The notes under the pieces are model-generated. The model did not search any database. It was not told where the DNA came from and was given only the letters and a program-made list of their open reading frames with translations. The position numbers and the translations under genes are program-made. Shown here in pieces: positions 35,640 to 44,507 of a stretch of DNA of 64,000 nucleotides (position 1 is its first letter; every line of letters begins with the position of its first letter). Origin of the DNA: Bradyrhizobium sp. AZCC 2262 (GTDB lineage Bacteria; Pseudomonadota; Alphaproteobacteria; Rhizobiales; Xanthobacteraceae); the NCBI RefSeq assembly GCF_036924535.1, contig NZ_JAZHRT010000001.1, forward strand, positions 7,316,001 to 7,380,000, written 5' to 3'.

Positions 35640-38600
35640 CTACGGCCTTCCGAAAAATCGAAAAATCCCGCGTGGCACATCTTCCACAGTACCAACACCA
35701 AGTGCGGCCAAAGCCGCACGCGCCGAGTCGCGCACGTTTTTATCATTGCTATTTACGGCCTTTGACAACGCTTTGGCCGCCTTGATATCTCTGATCTCTC
35801 CGAGCGCTGCGGCCGCCGCCGAGGCTGCGTCGCGATCGCCTCCCTGAAGGACCGCAATCAGGGCTGGCAACGCCTTCGAATCCCTGAGTTCAGCGGCAAC
35901 CCTTATCGCCTTCCATCTGCCCAAACTGCCAGAGCGAATGACCTCCCACACAGCTTCGCGCAATTCTTCCCGGAAGGTGAGAGCCCGCCGCGCGGCATCC
36001 TCGTGTGGATTTTTGCTCTCCAGAAAAAGCTCTATCATTGCCCGCTGCACAGCGAGATCATCATCATTGGCCACCAGTCGAAGCAGCCGATACTGATCGA
36101 AATCTGGCATATCCTTGGTGCTTAGCGCCGCGGTTGCTCGAACCCTTGCAACCTTGTCCGTCAGCGCCGCTTCGACATGCTGGACAATCTCGGGAGAAGC
36201 GATCCTTCCAAGCGCCCATACAGCGGCGTCACGTATATCTGGATCCATGTCCCGAACGAATTCCGCAAGCGCGCCGATCGCCGCGTCGCCCTGATATCCC
36301 AAGCTTCGAATGGCCTGCACGCGACTCGGAAGGTCGTTTGACCTCAGAAATGGCTGCAAGTCGCGAAGGGCGAAATAGTCGCGAAGCATCCGGTGCATGA
36401 ATTCAATGTCGGGCCCAGATCTCTTCAAAAGCAGAGAATCGATCGCATAGTTCGCAAACGGTCGGAAGCGAACCGGAAGCGACCGCATGGTTGCGAGAAC
36501 GGGAAACAGCGTGGGACTGATCCAGTAACGCTCCGCGAAATCCTCTGCCACGTCGACCGTGCGCGGGACCCATGCTTGCTTCCACGCGCTGACTACTCCC
36601 GGCTTTTCCGAGGAATACCCCGAAACCGGTTCGATGGCAGAGATTACCAGCACAACGACCCCGTAGGCGACCATGGCGATCGCCGCTCCGATCACTTGCT
36701 GTATTGCGGCACCGAGCACGAACGCAGCAAGTCCCCCTGCCAGAAAAAGGAATGGCTTGCCGTGGACGCAGAGGACTGACAGTGAAATGAGCAGGAACAC
36801 AGCCAACGGCTGATACCACACGAGAGGCTCCAGCAGCTCGATGAGCTTGTACCCCACCGCGAGCATGGAGACAATTCCCGCCACAACCGCGAGGCCGGTC
36901 CACCAATTTTCTTCTCGAGCGATTTCAATTCCCAGGAAGGAAATTTGAAATCCGGCCAGGACGGCGGCGAAGGCATACCATGCCATGTCGGGCCCACCTG
37001 ATATCACCGGCATGCCGGTGAAACGCCAAAGGATTCCCAGCCCGATGACGGCGGCCGTGCCGGCGATGAACATCTTAGCCTCGGCAATCCCTGTTCCGGT
37101 CGTCTCTCCCACGATCAGCATAACAAGGACCGCAAGACAAACACCTATCGTCCCTGCGACAATCGGCGGGATATTTCCCGGCAACACCGACGCGAGCGCA
37201 AGCGAACCGACGCAAAGACCACCTGCTACGGCGGCAGCGATAACGGTGACTCCGGGTGCGGGCTTGATCGCCTTGGGAACGACGCTCGGGCTTGCGCCAG
37301 TGTTCCATGCGTTCTTGTTGGACCGAAACGACCATGCCGTGAGGACGTAAAGCAGCATGCCGGAAAGCCCCAACCCGGCGACAAGCTGCCACGCGCTCCG
37401 CTCCATGGGAGCCAGCGCAAGTCCGCCGCAAAGCGTGAAAGCAGCCAGCAACGGCGCGCGGGCGAAAACACCGGCCCACCACACGCCGAACCAGCGGTCG
37501 CGCCCGATCTCTCGCTGCAGAAAGCTGCACAGCCGAGGGGTCGAGAAAGCCGTCTGCATCCTCACGCTCAGGCGAACGGCCAGCCAGCCGAGATAATGAT
37601 TGAGCCGATCCGGCGAGAACGGGTATTCCTTCTCGGAAATGTCGTTGTCCGGATTGTTGTCGACGACGATGCCCCGGTCACGGCGCATTTTTCGCTGCAG
37701 CATGCGTTCGACATATCGCTCCATCAGTTGGTGGCGACGTTCGATGGGCGAGCCCGATGACGGAACCTGATTTATCTCGACGCCGGCATAGGCCAGCGTG
37801 AGCATGCTGAGCATCAGCGGCGTTTGGGCGATCTGGTAAAGCGTAGGGTCGTTGAGCAGGGTCTCTTTCAAACCGGCGGCTTTGGATAGTTCGAGGTATT
37901 CGAAGATCTGCGCATCGCTGAACGGCTGCAGCGTGACCGACCCTCCCAGGTTCAGCCTCCACTCCTTCTTCTCCTGAATCGGTTTGTACTCATTGATGCG
38001 ACTGCATACAACGACCACCGAGCTCGGGTGCTCGCGCAGATATGTATCGTTGAGCAACTTGGCCACGCTGGCTCGATAGCTGTCATCGACCTCATCAAGG
38101 CCATCGAGCAGCGCGGCAACACGCTTTTCGCGGATCCACCGGCCAGCCATGTCAGGCGACACGAACGGATTGGCCGCGAGTTCTTTCTGAAGCCAGCGTT
38201 CGATGTGCTTGCTCTGATTCACCGGCTCTTCCTGAAGGCCGCCGATTGGCCATCGTGCCCCTCGGGACGACTCCTTCAAATCCAGCTTCGACAGATTTGC
38301 CAGCACCGGGATCGGTGCAGACGGATCATTCTCGGCCTCGGCCAACAGCCTCTTTGCAATGTGGAGCAAGGTTACCGTCTTGCCCGATCCCGGTGCACCC
38401 AGCACCAGCAAGCGGCGCCCATAACTCTCGAAGGCCTCATCAAGACTGGCGAATGACTGTTGCGTAGCAGTATTCTTGTAAATCCAGGGAAGCCTCACCG
38501 CTGAAGGCGTGTCGGCCAATCCGAGGTCCATCAAGCGAGCATTGTGAATCGACTCGTTGAATCGATTGGTAACGTCGATCTTGAAAGCTGCGAGGTACTC

Positions 38601-38930
38601 GCGGCGAGCCTTCAGTTCCTTCTCGGAAAGCGGCCCTTGCTTCAGCTTTCCGAGGCGCGTTAGAAAGTATTCTCTGATTTTTTGCCGTTCGACGCTGGCA
38701 TCTGCCGAAGTCACTACCCCCCTCAGTTCATCATCATCGACGGATGAAAGCCGGCCCCGCAGACCGCTCAACTCCCGGGCAATTTTCGTATCGCGATTTT
38801 CCGCAACCCTCTGCAGCAACTCTATCGCGTCAAGCAATTCTCCGTCCTCGACGAATCCTTGCACCTTCCGGAAATCCTCGACCACGTCGGAGTCCGGCAC
38901 TGAGGGCAACTCTTTCGTTCTCCAGGCCAT
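35640..38930 (-). CDS. NACHT-domain STAND NTPase with EAD-like N-terminus, membrane region and HEAT repeats
   Basis: A 1096-residue protein. Residues ~14-97 resemble an effector-associated (death-like) domain: VEDGELLDAIELLQRV ... VERQKIREYFLTRLGKL. The NACHT ATPase follows, with Walker A GAPGSGKT (178-185), Walker B ALLDGLDEVDD (273-283) and sensor VVVVCSRINEY. About ten membrane spans occupy ~485-767. The NACHT C-terminal helical motif FMHRMLRDYFALRDL (844-858) comes next, then HEAT-like repeats (~860-1080). The domain set predicts a membrane-anchored sensor that oligomerises on a trigger and recruits the protease encoded just upstream. The ATG at 38928-38930 is 20 bases after the protease stop; an in-frame GTG at 38954 overlapping that stop is the alternative. 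Defence or programmed death role inferred from architecture only. Confidence 0.88.
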   Translation of the reverse strand: MAWRTKELPSVPDSDVVEDFRKVQGFVEDGELLDAIELLQRVAENRDTKIARELSGLRGRLSSVDDDELRGVVTSADASVERQKIREYFLTRLGKLKQGPLSEKELKARREYLAAFKIDVTNRFNESIHNARLMDLGLADTPSAVRLPWIYKNTATQQSFASLDEAFESYGRRLLVLGAPGSGKTVTLLHIAKRLLAEAENDPSAPIPVLANLSKLDLKESSRGARWPIGGLQEEPVNQSKHIERWLQKELAANPFVSPDMAGRWIREKRVAALLDGLDEVDDSYRASVAKLLNDTYLREHPSSVVVVCSRINEYKPIQEKKEWRLNLGGSVTLQPFSDAQIFEYLELSKAAGLKETLLNDPTLYQIAQTPLMLSMLTLAYAGVEINQVPSSGSPIERRHQLMERYVERMLQRKMRRDRGIVVDNNPDNDISEKEYPFSPDRLNHYLGWLAVRLSVRMQTAFSTPRLCSFLQREIGRDRWFGVWWAGVFARAPLLAAFTLCGGLALAPMERSAWQLVAGLGLSGMLLYVLTAWSFRSNKNAWNTGASPSVVPKAIKPAPGVTVIAAAVAGGLCVGSLALASVLPGNIPPIVAGTIGVCLAVLVMLIVGETTGTGIAEAKMFIAGTAAVIGLGILWRFTGMPVISGGPDMAWYAFAAVLAGFQISFLGIEIAREENWWTGLAVVAGIVSMLAVGYKLIELLEPLVWYQPLAVFLLISLSVLCVHGKPFLFLAGGLAAFVLGAAIQQVIGAAIAMVAYGVVVLVISAIEPVSGYSSEKPGVVSAWKQAWVPRTVDVAEDFAERYWISPTLFPVLATMRSLPVRFRPFANYAIDSLLLKRSGPDIEFMHRMLRDYFALRDLQPFLRSNDLPSRVQAIRSLGYQGDAAIGALAEFVRDMDPDIRDAAVWALGRIASPEIVQHVEAALTDKVARVRATAALSTKDMPDFDQYRLLRLVANDDDLAVQRAMIELFLESKNPHEDAARRALTFREELREAVWEVIRSGSLGRWKAIRVAAELRDSKALPALIAVLQGGDRDAASAAAAALGEIRDIKAAKALSKAVNSNDKNVRDSARAALAALGVGTVEDVPRGIFRFFGRP

Positions 38931-38950
38931 CGTGAACGCGCTTCTCTCCC

Positions 38951-39988
38951 TCACCTCTCCGCCGGCCAGAACACGCCAGCATCCGGCTTGATGGCAGACA
39001 TCAGTATCCCTTCGTTGACGTAGCCTTGCGCTGTTTCGGCAGTCTCAACGGCAGAATGGTGAATGGCGATCACATGCCACGTGTCGTTGAACACGGGCGA
39101 ACCGCTCGAGCCCGGCATGGTGTCGGTCATGTAGTGCAACAGCGGAGGTCTCGTCGCGATCACGTGGTTCGCCGTCAATACGATCTGCTTGAGCCCGCCG
39201 TTCGGGTGCTGTACGATCGAGACATGTTCGGTCGGAACTGGATCGGCGTTAGGATTGAGCGGCAGAGATCCCCACCAGGCCAAGGCCTTCTTGCCGGGGT
39301 CTTCCTTGAGGCCGACGAAGGTGTAGTCGAGTCCGGCATTGGTGTGGAAGCGATCAGGATCAACCTTATAGCGGAAGCTTGGTAGGAGCTGGCCCGACCC
39401 GTCCTGCTGATAATCGAATTCGACTACCGATTCGGCCGCGATCTCACGGCTGTCAATGACATGATTGTTGGTCATGATCATTCCGCCGCCCACCATGAAG
39501 CCCGAGCCCAATCCGTTCGGCGTGAGAATTCGGCAGACGCTCTTGCAAACCTGAACCCCGCGCTCGATCCAGGAAATTTGCTTGAGATTGTTGATGCCGA
39601 GAATCTTCTCGCCCGACATCGTCCGCAGTCTATCCCTAGGTATCGCTTCCCGGATCGGGGCTTCCTCTTTCGCGCGCAGCGCCGCGGCGGGAACGGGCGC
39701 AAACTGCCGTTCGATCTTTGCAGGAAGCCTGCCGATGAAATCGGTCAGCCAGGCCCTGATGAGGTTTTCCTCGACAGCCGCCGCCTCGGCCGTAACCGTT
39801 CCGGCGAGCTGGCGCCGACGCGCCATCTGATAGCGCCCCGATTGCGTAAGGAGGTCATTGTACAGCTTGGGATTGGACGAATTCGTCGGCAGATAGTTCA
39901 GCAGCCGCTCGAACGCGTCGTCAATGTCACCATTGCCGATGAGGCTGCGGAGATCGGATATCAGAGGGTCCAACGATGACGTGGTCAT
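38951..39988 (-). CDS. EAD-like/trypsin-like serine protease, partner of NACHT protein
   Basis: A 345-residue protein with two parts. Residues ~5-90 look like an effector-associated domain: IGNGDIDDAFERLLNYL, LYNDLLTQSGRYQMARRRQL and VEENLIRAWLTDFIGRLP, the usual EAD pattern. After a ~30-residue linker, a trypsin-like domain (~145-335) has the triad His176 (MTNNHVI), Asp221 (GLDYTFVGL) and Ser295 (PGSSGSPVF). No signal peptide is visible, so a cytoplasmic effector rather than a secreted enzyme is likely. The ATG at 39986-39988 has AAGGGAG about eight bases upstream. It is first in a two-gene operon with the NACHT protein; the shared N-terminal domain suggests homotypic recruitment, as in metazoan inflammasomes. 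Substrate unknown. Confidence 0.88.
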   Translation of the reverse strand: MTTSSLDPLISDLRSLIGNGDIDDAFERLLNYLPTNSSNPKLYNDLLTQSGRYQMARRRQLAGTVTAEAAAVEENLIRAWLTDFIGRLPAKIERQFAPVPAAALRAKEEAPIREAIPRDRLRTMSGEKILGINNLKQISWIERGVQVCKSVCRILTPNGLGSGFMVGGGMIMTNNHVIDSREIAAESVVEFDYQQDGSGQLLPSFRYKVDPDRFHTNAGLDYTFVGLKEDPGKKALAWWGSLPLNPNADPVPTEHVSIVQHPNGGLKQIVLTANHVIATRPPLLHYMTDTMPGSSGSPVFNDTWHVIAIHHSAVETAETAQGYVNEGILMSAIKPDAGVFWPAER

Positions 39989-40125
39989 GGCTGAGCTCCC
40001 TTTCAACATCTCTTAATGGTAATGGTGCTGAAAAGATCTTCACCTCTAAGTCGTATCGCATCCGGAGCATTTCGGCAATTGGCAACCGTCCCTTTGACCG
40101 CCAAGCCGGCGGCGGGCGGACGCCC

Positions 40126-40764
40126 CTACTTCTTCTTTTTCGGCGCCGGGCGTTCGGGCTTCAGGGCCTGCGGGTCGAAGCCGATATAGAAGATGTAGCT
40201 GTCGCCGACGGCGCCGGGGGGCGCTGGATAGGTGAGATCCTCGGCCACCAGCGTAAACGGCTCACTGCCGCCTTCCGTCATGGTGACGGTGGTCTGGTAG
40301 GCCTTGGTGGCGATGGTTTTTTCGGCGACGCCGCCCTGCACCACCGCGACGCGAATCGGAACCTGGACCGACGACGGAGCGCCGGCCGGGCCGGCAATGA
40401 CGCGGCCCTGAATGCCGATCCGCGCCGTGATCACGCCGCCATTGACGCTGCATTCGCGGGCCATTTTGGAGATCGTCGCCTGAAAGCGCAGGTCGTTGCC
40501 GACCGGTTGCTTGCCGGGCGCCGCCACGGCGTAGGTGGACGCGCCGGCCCTGACCGTGACCGGCGGACAGGTCAGGTCGCCGGTGTCCTGGGGCACCGCG
40601 GCCGCCGGCGCATTGGTGGCCGGCTCCTCGTCCGACTTACCGCCGAACAGGCTCTTGAAACGATCAGTGATCGATTGCGCCGACGCCGGCGCCGCCATCA
40701 GGCAGGCCAGCCCGCCCGCAACCGCCGCAGCCGCCATCACCCTGGCCAAACGATTGTTACCCAT
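40126..40764 (-). CDS. Exported conserved hypothetical protein
   Basis: A 212-residue secreted protein: basic N-terminus, hydrophobic core AAAAVAGGLACLMAAPASAQ, then a mature domain rich in beta strands (DLTCPPVTVRAGASTYAV, RFQATISKMARECSVNGGVI) and a lysine-rich C-terminus (ERPAPKKKK). Two or three cysteines could form a disulfide. I recall homologues beside the thrC/M16 genes in Bradyrhizobium. The ATG at 40762-40764 has CAGGGA six to eight bases upstream. Function unknown; likely periplasmic. Confidence 0.72.
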   Translation of the reverse strand: MGNNRLARVMAAAAVAGGLACLMAAPASAQSITDRFKSLFGGKSDEEPATNAPAAAVPQDTGDLTCPPVTVRAGASTYAVAAPGKQPVGNDLRFQATISKMARECSVNGGVITARIGIQGRVIAGPAGAPSSVQVPIRVAVVQGGVAEKTIATKAYQTTVTMTEGGSEPFTLVAEDLTYPAPPGAVGDSYIFYIGFDPQALKPERPAPKKKK

Positions 40765-40868
40765 GCGACGTCCCTGAAATCCCATCATTCCGCATTGTTC
40801 CCCTGCGGCCTTATAGCAGCCCAATGGCGGCGAACCCAAGGCACCCAAAAGGCCTGAAAATCAACGGT

Positions 40869-41456
40869 TCAGCCGCGGAAATCCTCATGCAGCAGGCCGA
40901 ACAGCAGATGGTCCTGCCAGACGCCGTTGATGCAGAGATAGCGCCGCGCCAGTCCCTCGCGGGTGAAGCCGCATTTCTCCAGCACCCGGATCGAGGGCGA
41001 ATTGGAGGGAATGCAGGCGGCCTCGATGCGGTGCAGGTTGAGCTCGCCGAACAGCGTCGGCAGCAGCACCCGCAGCGCCTCGGTCATGTAGCCGCGGCCG
41101 GCATGGGGCTCGCCGACCCAATAGCCGATGGTGCCGGCCTGCACGATGCCGCGACGGACATTGGCGAGCGTGATGCCGCCGATCATGGTGCCGTCGGACT
41201 CGCGGAAGACGATGAACGGATAGGAGCGGTCGGCGGCGATATCTTCGACGTAGCGGCGCAACCGGCGGCGAAAACCGGCGCGGGTCAGGTCGTCCGACGG
41301 CCAGATCGGCTCCCACGGCGTGAGATAGGCGCGGCTTTGTTCGCGCAATTGCGCCCATTGCGGGAAATCCGACATTTGCGGGGCGCGCAGCAGCAGGCCG
41401 TGGCCGCGAGGCACGAGCGCGGCTGGTCCGCTGGTTGGCAAACGAAACAGGGCCAT
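40869..41456 (-). CDS. GNAT-family acetyltransferase (RimJ-like)
   Basis: A 195-residue GNAT enzyme of the RimJ/RimL ribosomal-protein N-acetyltransferase type. The acetyl-CoA site is visible in GTIGYWVGEPHAGRGYMTEA (motif A) and the conserved LHRIEAACIPSNSPSIRVLEK segment, with GFTREGLARRY closing the fold. It likely acetylates protein N-termini, or a small amine. It lies 22 bases after the M16 protease gene and belongs to the same operon as thrC. Confidence 0.9.
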   Translation of the reverse strand: MALFRLPTSGPAALVPRGHGLLLRAPQMSDFPQWAQLREQSRAYLTPWEPIWPSDDLTRAGFRRRLRRYVEDIAADRSYPFIVFRESDGTMIGGITLANVRRGIVQAGTIGYWVGEPHAGRGYMTEALRVLLPTLFGELNLHRIEAACIPSNSPSIRVLEKCGFTREGLARRYLCINGVWQDHLLFGLLHEDFRG

Positions 41457-41478
41457 GCCCGTTACTCCCCGCTCTGCC

Positions 41479-42768
41479 TCAATGCAGCAGCGTCTTCGCC
41501 TTCGACCTCGTCAATCCTTCCGCAAAACCCACCGCCGTGTCCAGCCCCCTGCCGCTGCCAAGCGCGACAACCGCCGGCCGGCTGCGGGACAGCAGCGCAT
41601 GCGCGGCATTGCGGGTCGATTCGACGCTGACCGCATCGATCCTGGCCACCAGCTCTTCCACCGTCTGCGGCCGTCCATAGGCCAGCACGTGCCGCGCCAG
41701 CTGTTCGGCCCGGGAGGAGCAGCTTTCCAGCGCCATCAACAGCCCCGCCTTCATCTGCGCCTTGGCGCGGGCGATCTCGGCTTCGGTGAGGGTTTCCACG
41801 GCATCATTGATGACGTCGACGATGACTTCCATCATCTCCGGCGCGTCGCCGGGATCGGTGCCGGTATAGAGGCCGAAAAAGCCGGTGTCGGAATAGGGCG
41901 CGTGGAAGGTGTAGATCGAATAGCACAGGCCGCGCTTCTCGCGCACTTCCTGGAACAGCCGCGACGACATCCCGCCGCCGAGCGTGTTGGTGAACACCTG
42001 CAGCGAGAACAGCGACAGATCGGTCTGCGGCACGCCTTCGAGCGCCAGCGTCAGATGCGCCTGTTCGAGGTCGCGGTGCACCACGCGCGAGCCGCCCTTG
42101 CCGAACATCGCCGGCACCGGCTTCGGCGCGGACGTGGCGTCGAAGCCGGCAAATCTTTGCGCCACTTCCTCCACCACGCGCTTGTGGTCGACGGCGCCGG
42201 CGGCGGCCACCACCATATCGGGGCCGCGGTAGTGCGTCGAGAGGTAGCCGCGCAGCATGTCGCGATCAAAATTCTTCAGCGTCTTGGCGGTGCCCAGCAG
42301 CGAACGACCCATCGGCTGGTCCGGAAAGCAGAGTTCGTTGAGGTGCTCGAACACGACGTCATCAGGCGTATCCTGCGCCGCGCCGATTTCCTGCACGATG
42401 ACGCTCTTCTCGCGCTCGAGTTCGTCAGGCACGAAGGACGGATTGGCGAGGATGTCGGAGAGTACGTCGAGCGCGAGCGGCACGTCGGCCTTCATCACCC
42501 GCGCGTAATAGGCGGTGGTTTCGGTCGAGGTTCCGGCGTTGAGATCGCCGCCGACCGCCTCGATTTCCTCCACGATCTCGCGCGAGGAACGCTTGGTCGT
42601 GCCCTTGAAGGCCATGTGTTCGAGAAGATGCGAGATGCCGTGCTCGTTCGGCTTTTCGTCGCGGCCGCCGACACCAGCCCAGACGCCAAGCGCAGCGGTT
42701 TCCAGATGCGGCATGGTGTCTGTAACGACGGTCAGGCCGGACGGCAGCTTGGTTACGTCAACGCTCAT
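41479..42768 (-). CDS. M16 family zinc protease (mitochondrial processing peptidase-like)
   Basis: A 429-residue pitrilysin-type protease. The inverted zinc motif HLLEHMAFKGT (HxxEH) is followed by the distal Glu in the DELEREKSVIVQEIG region. The R/Y pair region YSIYTFHAPYSDTGFFGLY belongs to the C-terminal half. Bacterial homologues of MPP beta subunit cleave small peptides; the physiological role in this group is not settled. Its ATG overlaps the thrC stop by four bases (ATGA), so translation is coupled to thrC. Confidence 0.93.
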   Translation of the reverse strand: MSVDVTKLPSGLTVVTDTMPHLETAALGVWAGVGGRDEKPNEHGISHLLEHMAFKGTTKRSSREIVEEIEAVGGDLNAGTSTETTAYYARVMKADVPLALDVLSDILANPSFVPDELEREKSVIVQEIGAAQDTPDDVVFEHLNELCFPDQPMGRSLLGTAKTLKNFDRDMLRGYLSTHYRGPDMVVAAAGAVDHKRVVEEVAQRFAGFDATSAPKPVPAMFGKGGSRVVHRDLEQAHLTLALEGVPQTDLSLFSLQVFTNTLGGGMSSRLFQEVREKRGLCYSIYTFHAPYSDTGFFGLYTGTDPGDAPEMMEVIVDVINDAVETLTEAEIARAKAQMKAGLLMALESCSSRAEQLARHVLAYGRPQTVEELVARIDAVSVESTRNAAHALLSRSRPAVVALGSGRGLDTAVGFAEGLTRSKAKTLLH

Positions 42769-44183
42769 CCGGCAACTCCCTGCTTCGCGGCACGGCTCAC
42801 CGAGCGCACGAATCGCTCCACTTCGGCTGAATCGTTTTTCATCACCGTGATATGTTCGGATTTGGTCATGAGACCGTCGAGCCACGCCGGCAATTGCGGC
42901 CGCACGCCGCAGGCGGCTTCCACCGCATCGGGAAACTTGGCCGGATGCGCGGTCGACAGCACGATATTGGGAATCCTTGAATCCGAGGTGTCGCGGTCGG
43001 CCACCGCCAGCGCCACCGCGGTATGGGGATCGACGAGGTCGCCGGCCTCGCGCCAGGCGGCGCGGATCGCCGCCGACGTCTCGGTCTCGTCGGCGCGGCC
43101 GGCATCGAACTCCTCGCGGATCGCGGCCAGCATGGCATCCGGCAGCACGAAACGTCCGGACTGCTTTAGCGAGCCCATCAGGCGGCGAACACTGTCGGCG
43201 TCGCGGCGGCTCGCCTCGAACAACAGCCGCTCGAAATTCGAGGATATCTGGATGTCCATCGAGGGCGAAGCGGAGGCGTGAACCTCGCGCACCTCATAGA
43301 TGCCGGTCTTGAGCGTGCGCGGCAGGATGTCGTTGACGTTGGAGGCGATGCGCAGCCAGCGGACCGGCAGCCCCATCTTCTTGGCGACATAGCCTGCGAA
43401 GATGTCGCCGAAATTGCCGGTCGGCACAGTGAAATCGACCGTGCGCGCAGGCGCGCCGAGCGCGACGGCTGACGTGAAATAATACACGACCTGGGCCACG
43501 ATCCGCGCCCAGTTGATCGAGTTGACGCCCGACAGCGAGACCGCATCGCGAAAATCGTGATGGTTGAACATCGCCTTCACGATCGCCTGGCAATCGTCGA
43601 ACGTGCCTTCGATGGCGAGCGCATGCACGTTGGGGGCGCCCGTCGTCGTCATCATCCGCCGCTGCACGTCGGAGATCCGCCCGTTCGGGAACAGCACGAC
43701 CAGATCGACATTGTCGAGATTGGCAAAGGCATCGACGGCGGCGCCGCCGGTATCGCCTGAGGTGGCGACCACGATGGTGGTGCGCTGGTTGCGCTTGGCC
43801 AGCACGTGATCCATCAGCCGCGAGATCAACTGCATCGCGACGTCCTTGAACGCCAGCGTCGGGCCGTGGAACAGCTCCAGCACGAATTGATTGGGCCCGA
43901 TTTGATCGAGCGGCACGACGGCCGGATGGCGGAAGGTGGCGTAGGCTTCGTTCGCCATGCGCCCGAGATCGGCGTCGGAGATTTCACCCGCGGTGAACGG
44001 CCGGATCACGTCGACCGCGACTTCCCAATAGGGCCGGCCGAAAAATCCCGCGATGGTGTCGGCCGAGAGCTGCGGCCAGACCTCGGGCACGTAGAGGCCG
44101 CCGTCGCGGGCAAGCCCGGTCAGCATCACATCGCAGAAACCCAGGACGGGGGCCTCCCCCCGTGTCGAAATATAGCGCGTCAA
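42765..44183 (-). CDS. thrC: Threonine synthase
   Basis: A 472-residue PLP enzyme converting O-phosphohomoserine to threonine. The cofactor lysine is in the GPTLAFKDVAMQ segment, and VATSGDTGGAAVDAF plus VPTGNFGDIFAGYVAKKMG are the phosphate-binding loops. The family's short N-terminus (TRYISTRGEAPVLGF) fixes the start: TTG at 44181-44183, preceded by GGAGGG five bases away; another TTG at 44195 is in frame. First gene of the thrC-M16-GNAT-hypothetical operon. Confidence 0.95.
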   Translation of the reverse strand: MTRYISTRGEAPVLGFCDVMLTGLARDGGLYVPEVWPQLSADTIAGFFGRPYWEVAVDVIRPFTAGEISDADLGRMANEAYATFRHPAVVPLDQIGPNQFVLELFHGPTLAFKDVAMQLISRLMDHVLAKRNQRTTIVVATSGDTGGAAVDAFANLDNVDLVVLFPNGRISDVQRRMMTTTGAPNVHALAIEGTFDDCQAIVKAMFNHHDFRDAVSLSGVNSINWARIVAQVVYYFTSAVALGAPARTVDFTVPTGNFGDIFAGYVAKKMGLPVRWLRIASNVNDILPRTLKTGIYEVREVHASASPSMDIQISSNFERLLFEASRRDADSVRRLMGSLKQSGRFVLPDAMLAAIREEFDAGRADETETSAAIRAAWREAGDLVDPHTAVALAVADRDTSDSRIPNIVLSTAHPAKFPDAVEAACGVRPQLPAWLDGLMTKSEHITVMKNDSAEVERFVRSVSRAAKQGVAG

Positions 44184-44343
44184 ACCACCCTCCAAAGGCG
44201 CAAGCCCTATGCCAAGCCTTTGATATCGATCATGAATTAGATTTCGCCAAGCGCGAAGCGAGGGCCACCATAATGGGTTTTGGGGCGAAGGGGAAATGGC
44301 ATGGAGATGAAAAGATTGAGATAGGTCTCGTTAAACAACTGCC

Positions 44344-44467
44344 GTCGTCCCTGCGAAAGCAGGGACCCATAGCCACCGGCCGCAATTGGTTTGTGAGGTC
44401 TTTGTTATCCTGTCTTTTCCAGCAACACCGGCCGCCGAGTATGGGTCCCTGCGTTCGCAGGGACGAC
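44344..44467. repeat. Dispersed intergenic repeat, copy 2
   Basis: A 124-bp copy of the element at 31305-31426. The left end GTCGTCCCTGCGAAAGCAGG and right end TCCCTGCGTTCGCAGGGACG match its copy; the middle (about 70 bases) differs. It lies between thrC and the LolC/E gene. Confidence 0.75.
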
Positions 44468-44507
44468 GACGGACCGTCGTTCCAGGCCAATGCCCGCGCG
44501 TGTCCAA

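Noticed and set aside
36000..38950. NACHT gene split into several smaller proteins on the plus strand
   Set aside because: Short plus-strand frames show no conserved motifs; the minus frame is continuous with Walker A/B, spans and repeats.
41455..43281. Antisense frame of ~608 codons over the M16 protease and thrC
   Set aside because: No family motifs; its opposite strand encodes two conserved enzymes.
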